Below are positions 6,489-14,800 of a stretch of 52,224 bases of DNA, piece by piece. Source of the DNA: a virus. The notes under the pieces were generated by a model. The model saw nothing but the letters and a program-made list of their open reading frames with translations, was not told the origin of the DNA and made no database searches. Positions within the stretch are counted from its first letter, which is position 1, and each line of letters starts with the position of its first letter. Position numbers and translations under genes: made by a program. The stretch covers positions 1 through 52,224 of the IMG/VR virus record IMGVR_UViG_3300025674_000061. The stretch is one strand, 5' to 3'.

Positions 6489-7316
6489 TCAAGCCATCGC
6501 TGGAGATTGCAGTTCTTGTTGTTGAACTTGGTCTCTTCCCGCGACACGACCCAAATATGGATCGAAATCAGAAATCATATCGATAGTGATATCCGAACCT
6601 CGGGTCTCCCAAAGTTCTCTCAAACCATTGTGGCTACCTCTGTGGAAGATCTCGATATGTTCTGGGTGAATACTCGATCCCAGTTCGATCTTATACAGGA
6701 AGATAGGACAGGCATAAGAGGCACCAGAGTTGTAGATGAGATCATCTGCAACAGGACGTGGCTTAACACCATTGTCCAACTTATACTTTTCTCCTCGGCA
6801 ATGCAAGTCAATCAACTTCTTGGCATGGTGACGAGTGATCACATAACATGCCGTGGAGAAATCATTGATGAATCTGCGATGAATATTTACATGCAGTTCT
6901 CCAGGACAAATGATGGCGACTTGAACCACGTCCCAATCATATGGGACTCTAGACATAAACTGACGCCAGGTAAAAGTCCAGAACCTAGCGATGCTGATGT
7001 CACAATCATCTTCCATCATGATTGCATATGGTGCATCAGTTTCCTCATAGAAGTGTTTAATAGCCTTCAAGTGAGAGGTTAGACACCCAATCTCTCCAGA
7101 GGAAACCTGTTCTGGATATCGTCCTTGGATAATTTCACTTAAATCACTACCAACATTAGGTCTACCATCATAAGCAGAGATACGAGTGTAGTCTTCGATT
7201 TCCCAATACTTAAGTTGATTCTCCATCCAAGCCCATCTCTCTGGTTGATCATCCAGATTGATGATATACAGAGGACCAAACCCCTTCAGTTTATATGCTG
7301 ATTTGTTCTTATCCAT
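6489..7316 (-). CDS. GT25-type glycosyltransferase
   Basis: The 275-residue product from the ATG at 7316 (a TTG five codons upstream is less likely) matches glycosyltransferase family 25, the LPS-type beta-galactosyltransferases. It has YIINLDDQPERW (17-28), GEIGCLTSHLKAI (74-86) and the metal/donor-binding MEDDCD (101-106). It is the last gene of the sugar cluster. Its start overlaps the preceding oxygenase by eight bases. It probably adds a sugar to a surface glycan. Confidence 0.88.
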   Translation of the reverse strand: MDKNKSAYKLKGFGPLYIINLDDQPERWAWMENQLKYWEIEDYTRISAYDGRPNVGSDLSEIIQGRYPEQVSSGEIGCLTSHLKAIKHFYEETDAPYAIMMEDDCDISIARFWTFTWRQFMSRVPYDWDVVQVAIICPGELHVNIHRRFINDFSTACYVITRHHAKKLIDLHCRGEKYKLDNGVKPRPVADDLIYNSGASYACPIFLYKIELGSSIHPEHIEIFHRGSHNGLRELWETRGSDITIDMISDFDPYLGRVAGRDQVQQQELQSPAMA

Positions 7317-7827
7317 TTGGTTCGATGTCAAAAAAGAATACCTGTGTAAGTCTGCTAGTTTCTATACTATTCCCAAAACCAGGAATCGTACTTCTATGAT
7401 ACATTATATCGCCTCTATATGCAACTAATCTATTATAAACATTACCAATGCGGATATCTTCTGCATAGTCTCTGATATCTACTCTATGATAGATTGAAGT
7501 TCCGGCTTTAAACGGAGCATCTGGAGTTAGATATAGGACTGCGGCCCATTGAGATCCAATGTCCCTATGAACCCATGTCTCCGTGTCTTCATCGCATGAT
7601 TGGAAATGGAACGTATCATTATTCCAATTCCATTTTATCTTTGCGTTAAAAATTTCCTCAAATCGTTTTGTAATTCCAGTCTCATACTCCCCAGATGCCC
7701 TATTACTACTTCGTACACCAGGAACATGCTTATCGTATTTGGTGTACTCAAATTCGGTTAAAGCAAGGTTCCTGATGTAGTCAGGGGCATCTAAAAAGTT
7801 ATCTACAACTATTAAATTACGATCCAT
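7309..7827 (-). CDS. DUF6445-like putative 2OG-Fe(II) oxygenase
   Basis: The 172-residue protein has WVHRDIGSQWAAVLYLTP, where His-x-Asp would be the iron-binding pair, a distal His in IMYHRSTIPGFG, and an Arg in SRLTQVFFF for 2-oxoglutarate. The shape and length match the DUF6445 family of small oxygenase-fold proteins, which I identify from memory. It overlaps its neighbours by 8 and 16 bases and is therefore part of the sugar operon. It may hydroxylate a sugar or carrier there; the substrate is unknown. Confidence 0.65.
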   Translation of the reverse strand: MDRNLIVVDNFLDAPDYIRNLALTEFEYTKYDKHVPGVRSSNRASGEYETGITKRFEEIFNAKIKWNWNNDTFHFQSCDEDTETWVHRDIGSQWAAVLYLTPDAPFKAGTSIYHRVDIRDYAEDIRIGNVYNRLVAYRGDIMYHRSTIPGFGNSIETSRLTQVFFFDIEPNG

Positions 7828-8669
7828 CCTTCACAATAGAGATCTTTAGTGTCCTTATCTGCATAGTCTGGACCAAACCACATCTTAGGTGCAACAACAG
7901 GTCCACGACCGTTCTGCAACCAGGCACCCCACCAGGACAGAGAAGAGTTAGCAATGACAGCACCGCTGCAGAGACTCATGATACAGAGGTCCACAAAGGG
8001 TTCATACGAACCATCCTTATACTTGTCCGTAGGTTCAGAGACCATGAACCTATCATCCTCAAACATCTCCTGTTCTTTAACCCACTCAGGAGAGTCAGAA
8101 CAGATGATTACGGGTTGATCCTCAGGGAAGTTCTTCAGAGCTTCCTCGTAATAGGCCAACGGCTGTGGTGGATGTTGTGACGAACACTGCGTATACGACC
8201 ACTTAAATCCCCTAGCATCGACAAGGTTAGGATCACCCCTACGAACATGAAGAAAGAGAGGCGCTTGATCAAGAGAACCCATAAGTTCCTTGACAGGGTT
8301 GAGGATCGAATCGTGGAAGGTGAAGTCTTCTCTAATCTCATTTTTGATGTTAGCAAAGTACTTCTCTGTCTGGAAGAATCCAAACAAACTCACATCGTTG
8401 GGACACATACGATGAAGTTCTTCATCGAAGTGAAAATGTTTTTCAACAACGACAGGAGCGTGTCCATTATCTAGGACGTGAAGATTTCTCCTCGTCACAT
8501 TGGGAAGAGTAAAAGCTCTATGCAGACTATAGTTATCCACACGATTGCTTTCAAAAGGAGGAATACCAAATTCGTATCCACGCATTGCGGCAATACCTCT
8601 CACCGCAGCATACTGGAACATCTGGTTTCCCAGTCGTCCCAGATTACCCATATTATTAAAGGCTAGCAT
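7812..8669 (-). CDS. GT11 fucosyltransferase-type glycosyltransferase (copy 1)
   Basis: The 285-residue product has the GT11 landmarks: GNLGRLGNQMFQYAAVRG (8-25), the GDP-binding HxRRxD motif as HVRRGD (141-146), and NSSLSWWGAWLQ near the C-terminus. GT11 enzymes transfer L-fucose, or the related L-galactose, from a GDP donor in an alpha-1,2 linkage. This is the only one of three paralogues in the cluster with the canonical HVRRGD. It overlaps the upstream gene by 14 bases and the downstream oxygenase by 16. Confidence 0.92.
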   Translation of the reverse strand: MLAFNNMGNLGRLGNQMFQYAAVRGIAAMRGYEFGIPPFESNRVDNYSLHRAFTLPNVTRRNLHVLDNGHAPVVVEKHFHFDEELHRMCPNDVSLFGFFQTEKYFANIKNEIREDFTFHDSILNPVKELMGSLDQAPLFLHVRRGDPNLVDARGFKWSYTQCSSQHPPQPLAYYEEALKNFPEDQPVIICSDSPEWVKEQEMFEDDRFMVSEPTDKYKDGSYEPFVDLCIMSLCSGAVIANSSLSWWGAWLQNGRGPVVAPKMWFGPDYADKDTKDLYCEGWIVI

Positions 8670-9492
8670 TTAATTCTTTCCCCCGTCGTTTGATGTAGTC
8701 AAGTGTTGAATAGTATTTTGTAAGACTTTCTTTGTCTTGTTTTCGAATCCAGTTCCAAAGACTATCATTAGCTTGGAACTTAGGATTATGATAGTGGGAA
8801 TTGAAAGTTCTACCATGTTCAAAGTGATAGATGTCATCAATGACTCTACCAACTTTAAATCCAAATAGATTTAGGCGATAATAAAACTCACAATCTTCTG
8901 CTCCCCAAGAAATGAACTCTTCATTCCAAAGACCAGCAGATACCTCACATGATTTGGTGATCATCTGACCCCAACCAATAGAGGATGGGATACGAACTTT
9001 GTTATCCTTTAGAACATCAAAGTCAAAGTCACTTCCATCATGAGATGAAAGGAACTTATCTAACAGTTGGTCACCATAGTTAACAGCCCACTGATAGATT
9101 CCGCATCCAAAAGGATAAACAGCATCAGAGCCTTCTTTAGTGATGGAATGGTATGCAAGTTCATGACTATTCTTAGGTACAACAACATCCACATCATGAT
9201 TATACACGATTGGAGTATCTGCGGCTACACAGAGATCATTGAGAATTCTAGTCTTATGAAAGAACTTCTCTTCACTCTCCTCAAAGATATGTTTGAGTTG
9301 ACTTGTGTCACCAACATACTTTTTAATTTGAGGAAGAGCATACTCCTTGAAATTAGAAGTGGTATCTACTTCTTTGATTAGAACTTTTGCCTCTGGAAAG
9401 TTCTTAAGTAGATACGTTACTGATGTAATTACATTGCGGAGACGATCGTCCGTCTCAATTCGACAAGGCAGGAGATAAGTTAGATCTTTCAT
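8656..9492 (-). CDS. Glycosyltransferase with GT-A fold (GT2/GT7-like)
   Basis: This 278-residue protein has a DVD metal-binding motif (100-102, in NHDVDVVVP) and a C-terminal SWGAEDCEFYYRL (195-207), the WGxED signature of GT7-type galactosyltransferases that also occurs in bacterial GT2 enzymes. The N-terminus LTYLLPCRIETDDRLRNV is a typical GT-A start. The start overlaps the preceding GT11 gene as ATGA. It probably transfers galactose, N-acetylhexosamine or a similar sugar in the same glycan pathway. Confidence 0.82.
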   Translation of the reverse strand: MKDLTYLLPCRIETDDRLRNVITSVTYLLKNFPEAKVLIKEVDTTSNFKEYALPQIKKYVGDTSQLKHIFEESEEKFFHKTRILNDLCVAADTPIVYNHDVDVVVPKNSHELAYHSITKEGSDAVYPFGCGIYQWAVNYGDQLLDKFLSSHDGSDFDFDVLKDNKVRIPSSIGWGQMITKSCEVSAGLWNEEFISWGAEDCEFYYRLNLFGFKVGRVIDDIYHFEHGRTFNSHYHNPKFQANDSLWNWIRKQDKESLTKYYSTLDYIKRRGKELNASL

Positions 9493-10385
9493 TCTGGAGT
9501 CACTGGGGTTGGGTCATTGTGTACCTTCACCCATCTTTCAGGGATCATATCCTTCATGTTGTAGTGTGCGTATGCAGGACCGAACCAAGGGTCAGGAGCG
9601 ACTACCTTAACGTCAAGACCCTGCAACCATGCGCCCCACCAACTCAGAGAAGAGTTAGCGATAATCGCACCACCACACATACTCATGAGACAAAGGTCAA
9701 TGTAGGGGACTGAGGCACCGTCTCCGAACTCTTCATAAGAAGCGTCAGAGAAATAGAATCGATCACCCTGCAACCAAGACTGTTCCTTGCACCAATCAAT
9801 AGTATCAGAAACAACAACGACTTTCTTGTCGTCTGGGAACATCTTTAAAGCTTCAAGATAATATTCAGCTTTACAGAGCGGGTGGTATTCTTGGACCATC
9901 TGATAAGACCACTTCTCCCCTCTGCGCCCAGTAAGATTTGGAGAACCGCGACGAACGTGCAAAAAGATGCACTCATCACGTCCACCAAGAGAAGCAATAA
10001 ACTCTTTACACGGCTCCGAATACGCCTTCTTAAAAGTGAAATCCTCACGGATAGACGAGGCGATGGCCTCGAAATACTTTTCTGTTTGGAAGTTGCCTGA
10101 GAAGTTTGTGTTATCTTCGCATTCATTGAAAATCTGTTCGTTGAAGTGCATGTCACGATACTCAACCTTCTTGGCGAAGAATGGTTCCCCAGTATTTTTA
10201 CTGAGGTCACAGTTGGCGAGTTCAAAACAATCAAATAGGCCGTAGTTATCTAGTCGATCTGCGTCGGGACCAGGAATGATCCAGTCGAATCCACGATTAG
10301 CGGCAACGCCACGAACAAAAGCATACTGAAACATCTGGTTACCCAGACGACCTTCGTTGCCAAGACCCTGAAATGAAATAGACAT
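9489..10385 (-). CDS. GT11 fucosyltransferase-type glycosyltransferase (copy 2)
   Basis: The 298-residue product is a clear paralogue of its GT11 neighbours (GRLGNQMFQYAFVRGVA at 12-28, NSSLSWWGAWLQG near the end). The donor-binding motif reads HVRRGS (143-148), with Ser replacing the usual Asp. This may alter donor or acceptor choice. The gene follows the amidase after a seven-base gap and is coupled to the next gene by ATGA. Confidence 0.9.
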   Translation of the reverse strand: MSISFQGLGNEGRLGNQMFQYAFVRGVAANRGFDWIIPGPDADRLDNYGLFDCFELANCDLSKNTGEPFFAKKVEYRDMHFNEQIFNECEDNTNFSGNFQTEKYFEAIASSIREDFTFKKAYSEPCKEFIASLGGRDECIFLHVRRGSPNLTGRRGEKWSYQMVQEYHPLCKAEYYLEALKMFPDDKKVVVVSDTIDWCKEQSWLQGDRFYFSDASYEEFGDGASVPYIDLCLMSMCGGAIIANSSLSWWGAWLQGLDVKVVAPDPWFGPAYAHYNMKDMIPERWVKVHNDPTPVTPE

Positions 10386-10392
10386 CTATTAT

Positions 10393-11247
10393 TTACCTCA
10401 AAAGTTTAACATAGGGATACTCATCGGACATTCTTCCGTCATAGTTTTTGTACTCTTGTGCTGTATTCAATTCTATATCACAATAAAAATATTGTCTACC
10501 TTGTCTAGGAACGTTTGTTTGCCACCCCATAAAATTAAGAACTCCACTAGGACTAGAAGTAATAGATTCGTTTATTAAACTTTCATCACCATTCCAGTTC
10601 CAAGGAACACAGGAATCAACAGTAATTAAATTTGATTGACTTTTAAAAGCCGTCATTCTCAAAAACCCTTCACTATAACTAGAAAAAACATCATTGCGTT
10701 TATCATTTTTATTCCACTTCATACCATTAGTGGCATGAAATATAACAGATAATCCCCTATCTACAAGGTGTCTTTCACAAAAAGCAATTCCTAATTCTTC
10801 AGCTGCACCCCACATATCATTACAAATCATACCAATAGCCCAGACTCCTGATTCCAATTCAAAATATCGAACAGGATCGTCATTAAGTCTACCAAGGCAT
10901 CGGTCTTGTGAAATACAATAGGTCTTACGAGTTATCGTATTTAATTTACTAGACTTGTCATAATGTCGGATTTGATTCCTATGAATTAATCCAATGGATT
11001 CTTTTTCTTTTGTAAGTACACCCAAATGTAGTCCAACACCACGTTGACATTGTTCTATTTCTTTGAGAGCACTAGATATTTCTTCGTCCTTTTCTTGCCA
11101 TCCATCACAATATCCAGAGAGAGCTCCCTCTGGGGTCAAAAGATGGTCAACTCTATTTTGTTTTGCCCAATCTAAAGCCTTTAGGATCTCTCTCTTATTG
11201 GATTGAATATTTGGTCCTACAGGAATTTGAGCTCCTGCTATACGCAT
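10393..11247 (-). CDS. Nitrilase-superfamily (C-N hydrolase) amidase
   Basis: The 284-residue protein has the full Glu-Lys-Cys triad of the carbon-nitrogen hydrolases: Glu40 (TPEGALSGY), Lys98 (HYDKSSKL) and Cys142 (MICNDMWG). Members release ammonia from amides; the glutaminase domain of glutamine-dependent NAD synthetase belongs here. In this operon a separate NadE-type gene lies two genes upstream with UDP-glucose dehydrogenase between them, so the two may form a split ammonia-channelling amidotransferase. It starts on TAATG after the third GT11 gene. Whether it uses glutamine is not visible from sequence alone. Confidence 0.82.
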   Translation of the reverse strand: MRIAGAQIPVGPNIQSNKREILKALDWAKQNRVDHLLTPEGALSGYCDGWQEKDEEISSALKEIEQCQRGVGLHLGVLTKEKESIGLIHRNQIRHYDKSSKLNTITRKTYCISQDRCLGRLNDDPVRYFELESGVWAIGMICNDMWGAAEELGIAFCERHLVDRGLSVIFHATNGMKWNKNDKRNDVFSSYSEGFLRMTAFKSQSNLITVDSCVPWNWNGDESLINESITSSPSGVLNFMGWQTNVPRQGRQYFYCDIELNTAQEYKNYDGRMSDEYPYVKLLR

Positions 11248-12107
11248 TACTTACTCCAATCTAAAGTTTCCCAATATGCGGGTACGATTTGACTGGTGTC
11301 GAGATGAGACATAGCAGTACCAAACCACTTCTCTGGATTGGGTGCTACAACTTTACCACGACCTTTTTGTAACCAAGCGCCCCACCAAGAGAAGGAAGAG
11401 TTGGCAATAATTGCACCATTACAAAGACTCATCAGACACAGATCAACCTGAGGTAGAAGAGTGTTCTGCATCTTGCCAGTGCCATCAATGGTCTGGTACT
11501 GATACCTCTCAGGATTATCATTGAACATGAATCTATCCTGTTTGAAGAACTCCTGAGACTTGCACCACTCTAGATCATCAGTGAATACAAAGCAAGGAGT
11601 ATCTTCAGGGAATTGTTTTAGCGCGTCTTCAAAGAACGAAATGGGAAGGATGGGGTGATACTCTTCTCTCCCAATGTTGTCAGACTGACGAACATGGAGA
11701 AAGATAGGAGGACGATCCAGGCTGTTAATGTACTCCATACAAGGAGTGAGATAATCCTCTCTAAACGTGAAGTCTTCATGGATCTGGTCAGCAATATGAA
11801 CGAAATAGTTCTCGGTTTGCATATAACCATCTAGGTTCACGCCATCAGTGCAGTAGAAAAGACTTTCATCAAAGGCGTGAGTTGTTTCTTGAATTGTCAT
11901 TGCACTATTAAACCCAAGGTTCTCGGGTTTACAGTGAGTCATTTCAAAGGTTTCAAACAATCCATAGTTATCTTTATGGTTGTGTTCCTCAGGTGGAATC
12001 ATCCACTGGAAACCATTATAAGCTGCAATACCTCTGAGAGAGGCGTACTGGAACATTTGATTTCCCAGTCGCCCATTACTCCCAAGGCGATTATAACTAA
12101 TCGTCAA
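11247..12107 (-). CDS. GT11 fucosyltransferase-type glycosyltransferase (copy 3)
   Basis: The third GT11 paralogue has GSNGRLGNQMFQYASLRG and a C-terminal NSSFSWWGAWLQKG. I place the start at a TTG at 12107: it is preceded by GGAGGA at good spacing and overlaps the TGA of the dehydrogenase as TTGA, matching the ATGA overlaps elsewhere in the operon. That gives 286 residues. The donor-binding motif is HVRQSD, with Gln for the second Arg, so activity or specificity may differ from copy 1. Confidence 0.88.
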   Translation of the reverse strand: MTISYNRLGSNGRLGNQMFQYASLRGIAAYNGFQWMIPPEEHNHKDNYGLFETFEMTHCKPENLGFNSAMTIQETTHAFDESLFYCTDGVNLDGYMQTENYFVHIADQIHEDFTFREDYLTPCMEYINSLDRPPIFLHVRQSDNIGREEYHPILPISFFEDALKQFPEDTPCFVFTDDLEWCKSQEFFKQDRFMFNDNPERYQYQTIDGTGKMQNTLLPQVDLCLMSLCNGAIIANSSFSWWGAWLQKGRGKVVAPNPEKWFGTAMSHLDTSQIVPAYWETLDWSK

Positions 12108-13255
12108 AGATCTATCCTCCAAACAGGTTCATGAATTTCACTCTTGTTAGTAACGAAAACAATGTTGTCACCGTAGGCATCAATCAAGTCATCTTCACAT
12201 TGAGAAACGACATCATCAATTTCCTCAACATAAACAGTATAACCTTTCTTGAGTAGATCTTCAACCAGTCGAAGTCTAGGACTTTCAACTACCATATCAG
12301 TTCCTTTCTTAAAACAAATGCTTTGAATAAAGAAAGGAAGTTTATCTACGTTCTGTTCGACGCAATAGTTAGCAATGAAATTTGCATGTGCATCGTTGAA
12401 CTTATCCGTAACATCGGGAAGACTATATTCTAGTCCCACGCGATTAGCGTAGTGTCCCAATGCACGGTTGTCTCGGGGGAGACAAGGACCACCGAAGCCT
12501 AATCCGTAACGCAAGTATTTAGACCCCACTCTGGTGTCGTCTCCGACAGCGGAGAGGACGTTATCAATCTCATCACCACAACCAGCGTTGTAGAGAATCT
12601 GACCCATCATGTTTGCATAACTGATCTTATAGGTCAGGAAACAGTTCACACCAATCTTAGTGATCTCTGCTGCTGTACGAGACATTGGATAGAAATGAAC
12701 ATCAACATCTTGAATATCATCAAAGATACCTTCGATAATATCAAATCCTTCTTGATCATCACCACCACAAAGAATCATGTCTGCATTACGCATATCTTTG
12801 AGGATGGAACCCTGAGCAATAAACTCAGGATTATAGTAAACTCGAAGACCCCTGTCCTTTAATCTCTCCTGAACTGTGTCGGAGTACCCAGGATTCGTGG
12901 TACAACCAATAACAAAGATCTTGCCATCAAGGTTAGGAGAGTCTTCTAGGTCTTGTACAACCTGTTCGACATACTGAACATCATAAGAACCATCTTCAAG
13001 AGATGGAGTGGGAACGAAGGTAAAGATAACATCAGAGTTACGAATAACATCCCTGTTACTAACAGTAGCAGTGAGATTCTCCGATCGCATTAAAAGATCT
13101 TCTACCTCAGGTTCATTAGAAAAGATCTCTTTGTTATTAAGATCCTGAACGTAATGCCTGTTTACGTCAGAACATTGGACATGATGTCCTGCAGCCTCAC
13201 AAAGGAGAGCAAAACAGATACCAAGTCGTCCTGCTCCGATAACACCGATGTTCAT
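12104..13255 (-). CDS. ugd: UDP-glucose/GDP-mannose 6-dehydrogenase
   Basis: The 383-residue product has an N-terminal Rossmann motif (GVIGAGRLG, 4-12), FVPTPSLEDGSYD (80-92), the central helix (AAEITKIGVNCFLTYKISYAN) and the catalytic Cys258 in GFGGPCLPRD. Family members oxidise a nucleotide hexose to the uronate using two NAD+. UDP-glucose to UDP-glucuronate is most likely, but GDP-mannose or a UDP-HexNAc cannot be excluded. It lies between the NadE-like gene (TAATG overlap) and GT11 copy 3 (TTGA overlap). Confidence 0.92.
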   Translation of the reverse strand: MNIGVIGAGRLGICFALLCEAAGHHVQCSDVNRHYVQDLNNKEIFSNEPEVEDLLMRSENLTATVSNRDVIRNSDVIFTFVPTPSLEDGSYDVQYVEQVVQDLEDSPNLDGKIFVIGCTTNPGYSDTVQERLKDRGLRVYYNPEFIAQGSILKDMRNADMILCGGDDQEGFDIIEGIFDDIQDVDVHFYPMSRTAAEITKIGVNCFLTYKISYANMMGQILYNAGCGDEIDNVLSAVGDDTRVGSKYLRYGLGFGGPCLPRDNRALGHYANRVGLEYSLPDVTDKFNDAHANFIANYCVEQNVDKLPFFIQSICFKKGTDMVVESPRLRLVEDLLKKGYTVYVEEIDDVVSQCEDDLIDAYGDNIVFVTNKSEIHEPVWRIDL

Positions 13256-14016
13256 TATACCTCCAGTTTAAAAGTAGGAATGGGATTCATTTTATGTTGA
13301 TTTTTACAGTTAAACTCATGCAAGATTTTAACTGCTGGTCCAGTGCCATGTTCCATGGCATACTCAAGGTCTTCATAAGATGCACCGATCTGATCTTCAT
13401 CAGTACGACCATCTTCCCACAGACCATCAGTGGGTTTTGCATTAAGAATCTCTGGAATTACTCCAACAAATCGTCCGAGTTCTCTGACCTCGGTTTTGTA
13501 AAGGTCAGCAATAGGGGCGATATCAACACCACCATCACCATACTTAGTATAAAAACCGACTCCATAATCTTCTACCTTGTTACCAGTACCAACAACAATA
13601 CCATTAACGGATGCAGCAACCTGATATAGGGTCATCATTCTCATACGAGACTTACTATTTGCCCTGGCCATATCATTGATGGTGTATTCCACTCCAAGAT
13701 CAGCCGTAAGTTGTTTGATAAACTTAGTAAAAGGCTTTGTAAGATCTGTCTTAAGAACTGTCACATTTGGATAATTCTTTTCCAACCAGAATAGATGGGC
13801 ATCAGAAAGAGTTTCCTGTTCAGGACTCTGATTGAGTGGCATACCCATTGCATAGACAGGAAGTCCAGTCTTTGCAGCTAGAGTAGAAGAAACGGCGGAA
13901 TCAATCCCACCAGACACTCCTACAACTAGGGATTCAATATTGTTGTCACTACAGTACTTACAAAGAAAGAGAGTAATATCGCAAGTTACTTTGAGATAAT
14001 CACTAATTCGATTCAT
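13255..14016 (-). CDS. nadE: NAD synthetase (NadE) type ATP-dependent amide synthase
   Basis: The 253-residue protein has the PP-loop SGGIDS (35-40), MGMPLNQSPEQETLSDA, GTGNKVEDYGVGFYTKYGDG and PIADLYKTEVRELG, all typical of the synthetase domain of NadE. NadE adenylates nicotinate adenine dinucleotide and amidates it with ammonia. The length fits the ammonia-using, single-domain form. Its place inside a sugar operon, next to a uronate-forming dehydrogenase and near a nitrilase-type amidase, suggests either local NAD supply or amidation of a different carboxylate such as a uronic acid. The family assignment is firm; the substrate is not. Confidence 0.88.
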   Translation of the reverse strand: MNRISDYLKVTCDITLFLCKYCSDNNIESLVVGVSGGIDSAVSSTLAAKTGLPVYAMGMPLNQSPEQETLSDAHLFWLEKNYPNVTVLKTDLTKPFTKFIKQLTADLGVEYTINDMARANSKSRMRMMTLYQVAASVNGIVVGTGNKVEDYGVGFYTKYGDGGVDIAPIADLYKTEVRELGRFVGVIPEILNAKPTDGLWEDGRTDEDQIGASYEDLEYAMEHGTGPAVKILHEFNCKNQHKMNPIPTFKLEV

Positions 14017-14800
14017 CTTTACGTGTGGCGAGAATAACAGTGTTTTCGTAGTCTTTACCTACGTCAAAGGTGTAATTTTCTTTCACCTTATCTATGAAAT
14101 CATTATAGTAGAAATCATTAAAATTGACAAGATTGTAGATAATGTAAGCAAACTTAGAATTTGCGACCAACTTATCATAGTATTCCATCTGGGTCTCTAC
14201 ATTGCACTCAGAGAGAGCATAGTTGCTGATGAAGAGGTCGATGTCTTTGATCTCTTCGTACTCAGTGCATGGAATACATTTTACCTTATCTTTGATATCT
14301 GGGAACTGATCGATGTACTTTCGTTGCAAAGCAGAGACTTCTGGAAGGTCAATCAGAACATACTCATCAAACTCACAGACAGTACTGAGAACCTTACACA
14401 GTCCACCATATCCACCACCAACTTCTACAATGCGACCAATCTCTGCATCATTACAGAGAAAAGAGATCTCAAAAGTGTTCTTAATGTACCTAGCAGTGGT
14501 AGGAGAAATCATTCCCACACCAGAGTACATGTGTACCTCGGGATTACCATACTTATCATTCTCTTTAAAACCAGCAAGGTTACCAAAGAGTGCAGTCTCA
14601 TTCATGTCAACAGCCATGTTCAGGTACTGTTCACCCTGAGACTTGAGGACATGTTCTAGAATAGTCTTATACTTGGGATTACTTTTGAAGTTAGCAAAGG
14701 CTTGATCATCCTCTACAGCTTCAATGCAAGCAGCAATATACTCATCTGCAATCTGAGTTTCTGCTTCCCATCCTTTACGGTCTTGTACTGTGGTCGTCAT
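14003..14800 (-). CDS. Putative sugar O-methyltransferase
   Basis: The 265-residue protein is a class I SAM-dependent methyltransferase with motif I VEVGGGYGG (125-133) and VLIDLPEVSALQRKY after it. The N-terminal segment with NETALFGNLAG and MYSGVGMISPTTARYI resembles the putative sugar O-methyltransferase family found in bacterial surface-polysaccharide clusters. It overlaps NadE by 14 bases and is joined to the GT10 gene by ATGA. It probably methylates a hydroxyl on a sugar built by this cluster. Confidence 0.8.
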   Translation of the reverse strand: MTTTVQDRKGWEAETQIADEYIAACIEAVEDDQAFANFKSNPKYKTILEHVLKSQGEQYLNMAVDMNETALFGNLAGFKENDKYGNPEVHMYSGVGMISPTTARYIKNTFEISFLCNDAEIGRIVEVGGGYGGLCKVLSTVCEFDEYVLIDLPEVSALQRKYIDQFPDIKDKVKCIPCTEYEEIKDIDLFISNYALSECNVETQMEYYDKLVANSKFAYIIYNLVNFNDFYYNDFIDKVKENYTFDVGKDYENTVILATRKDESN

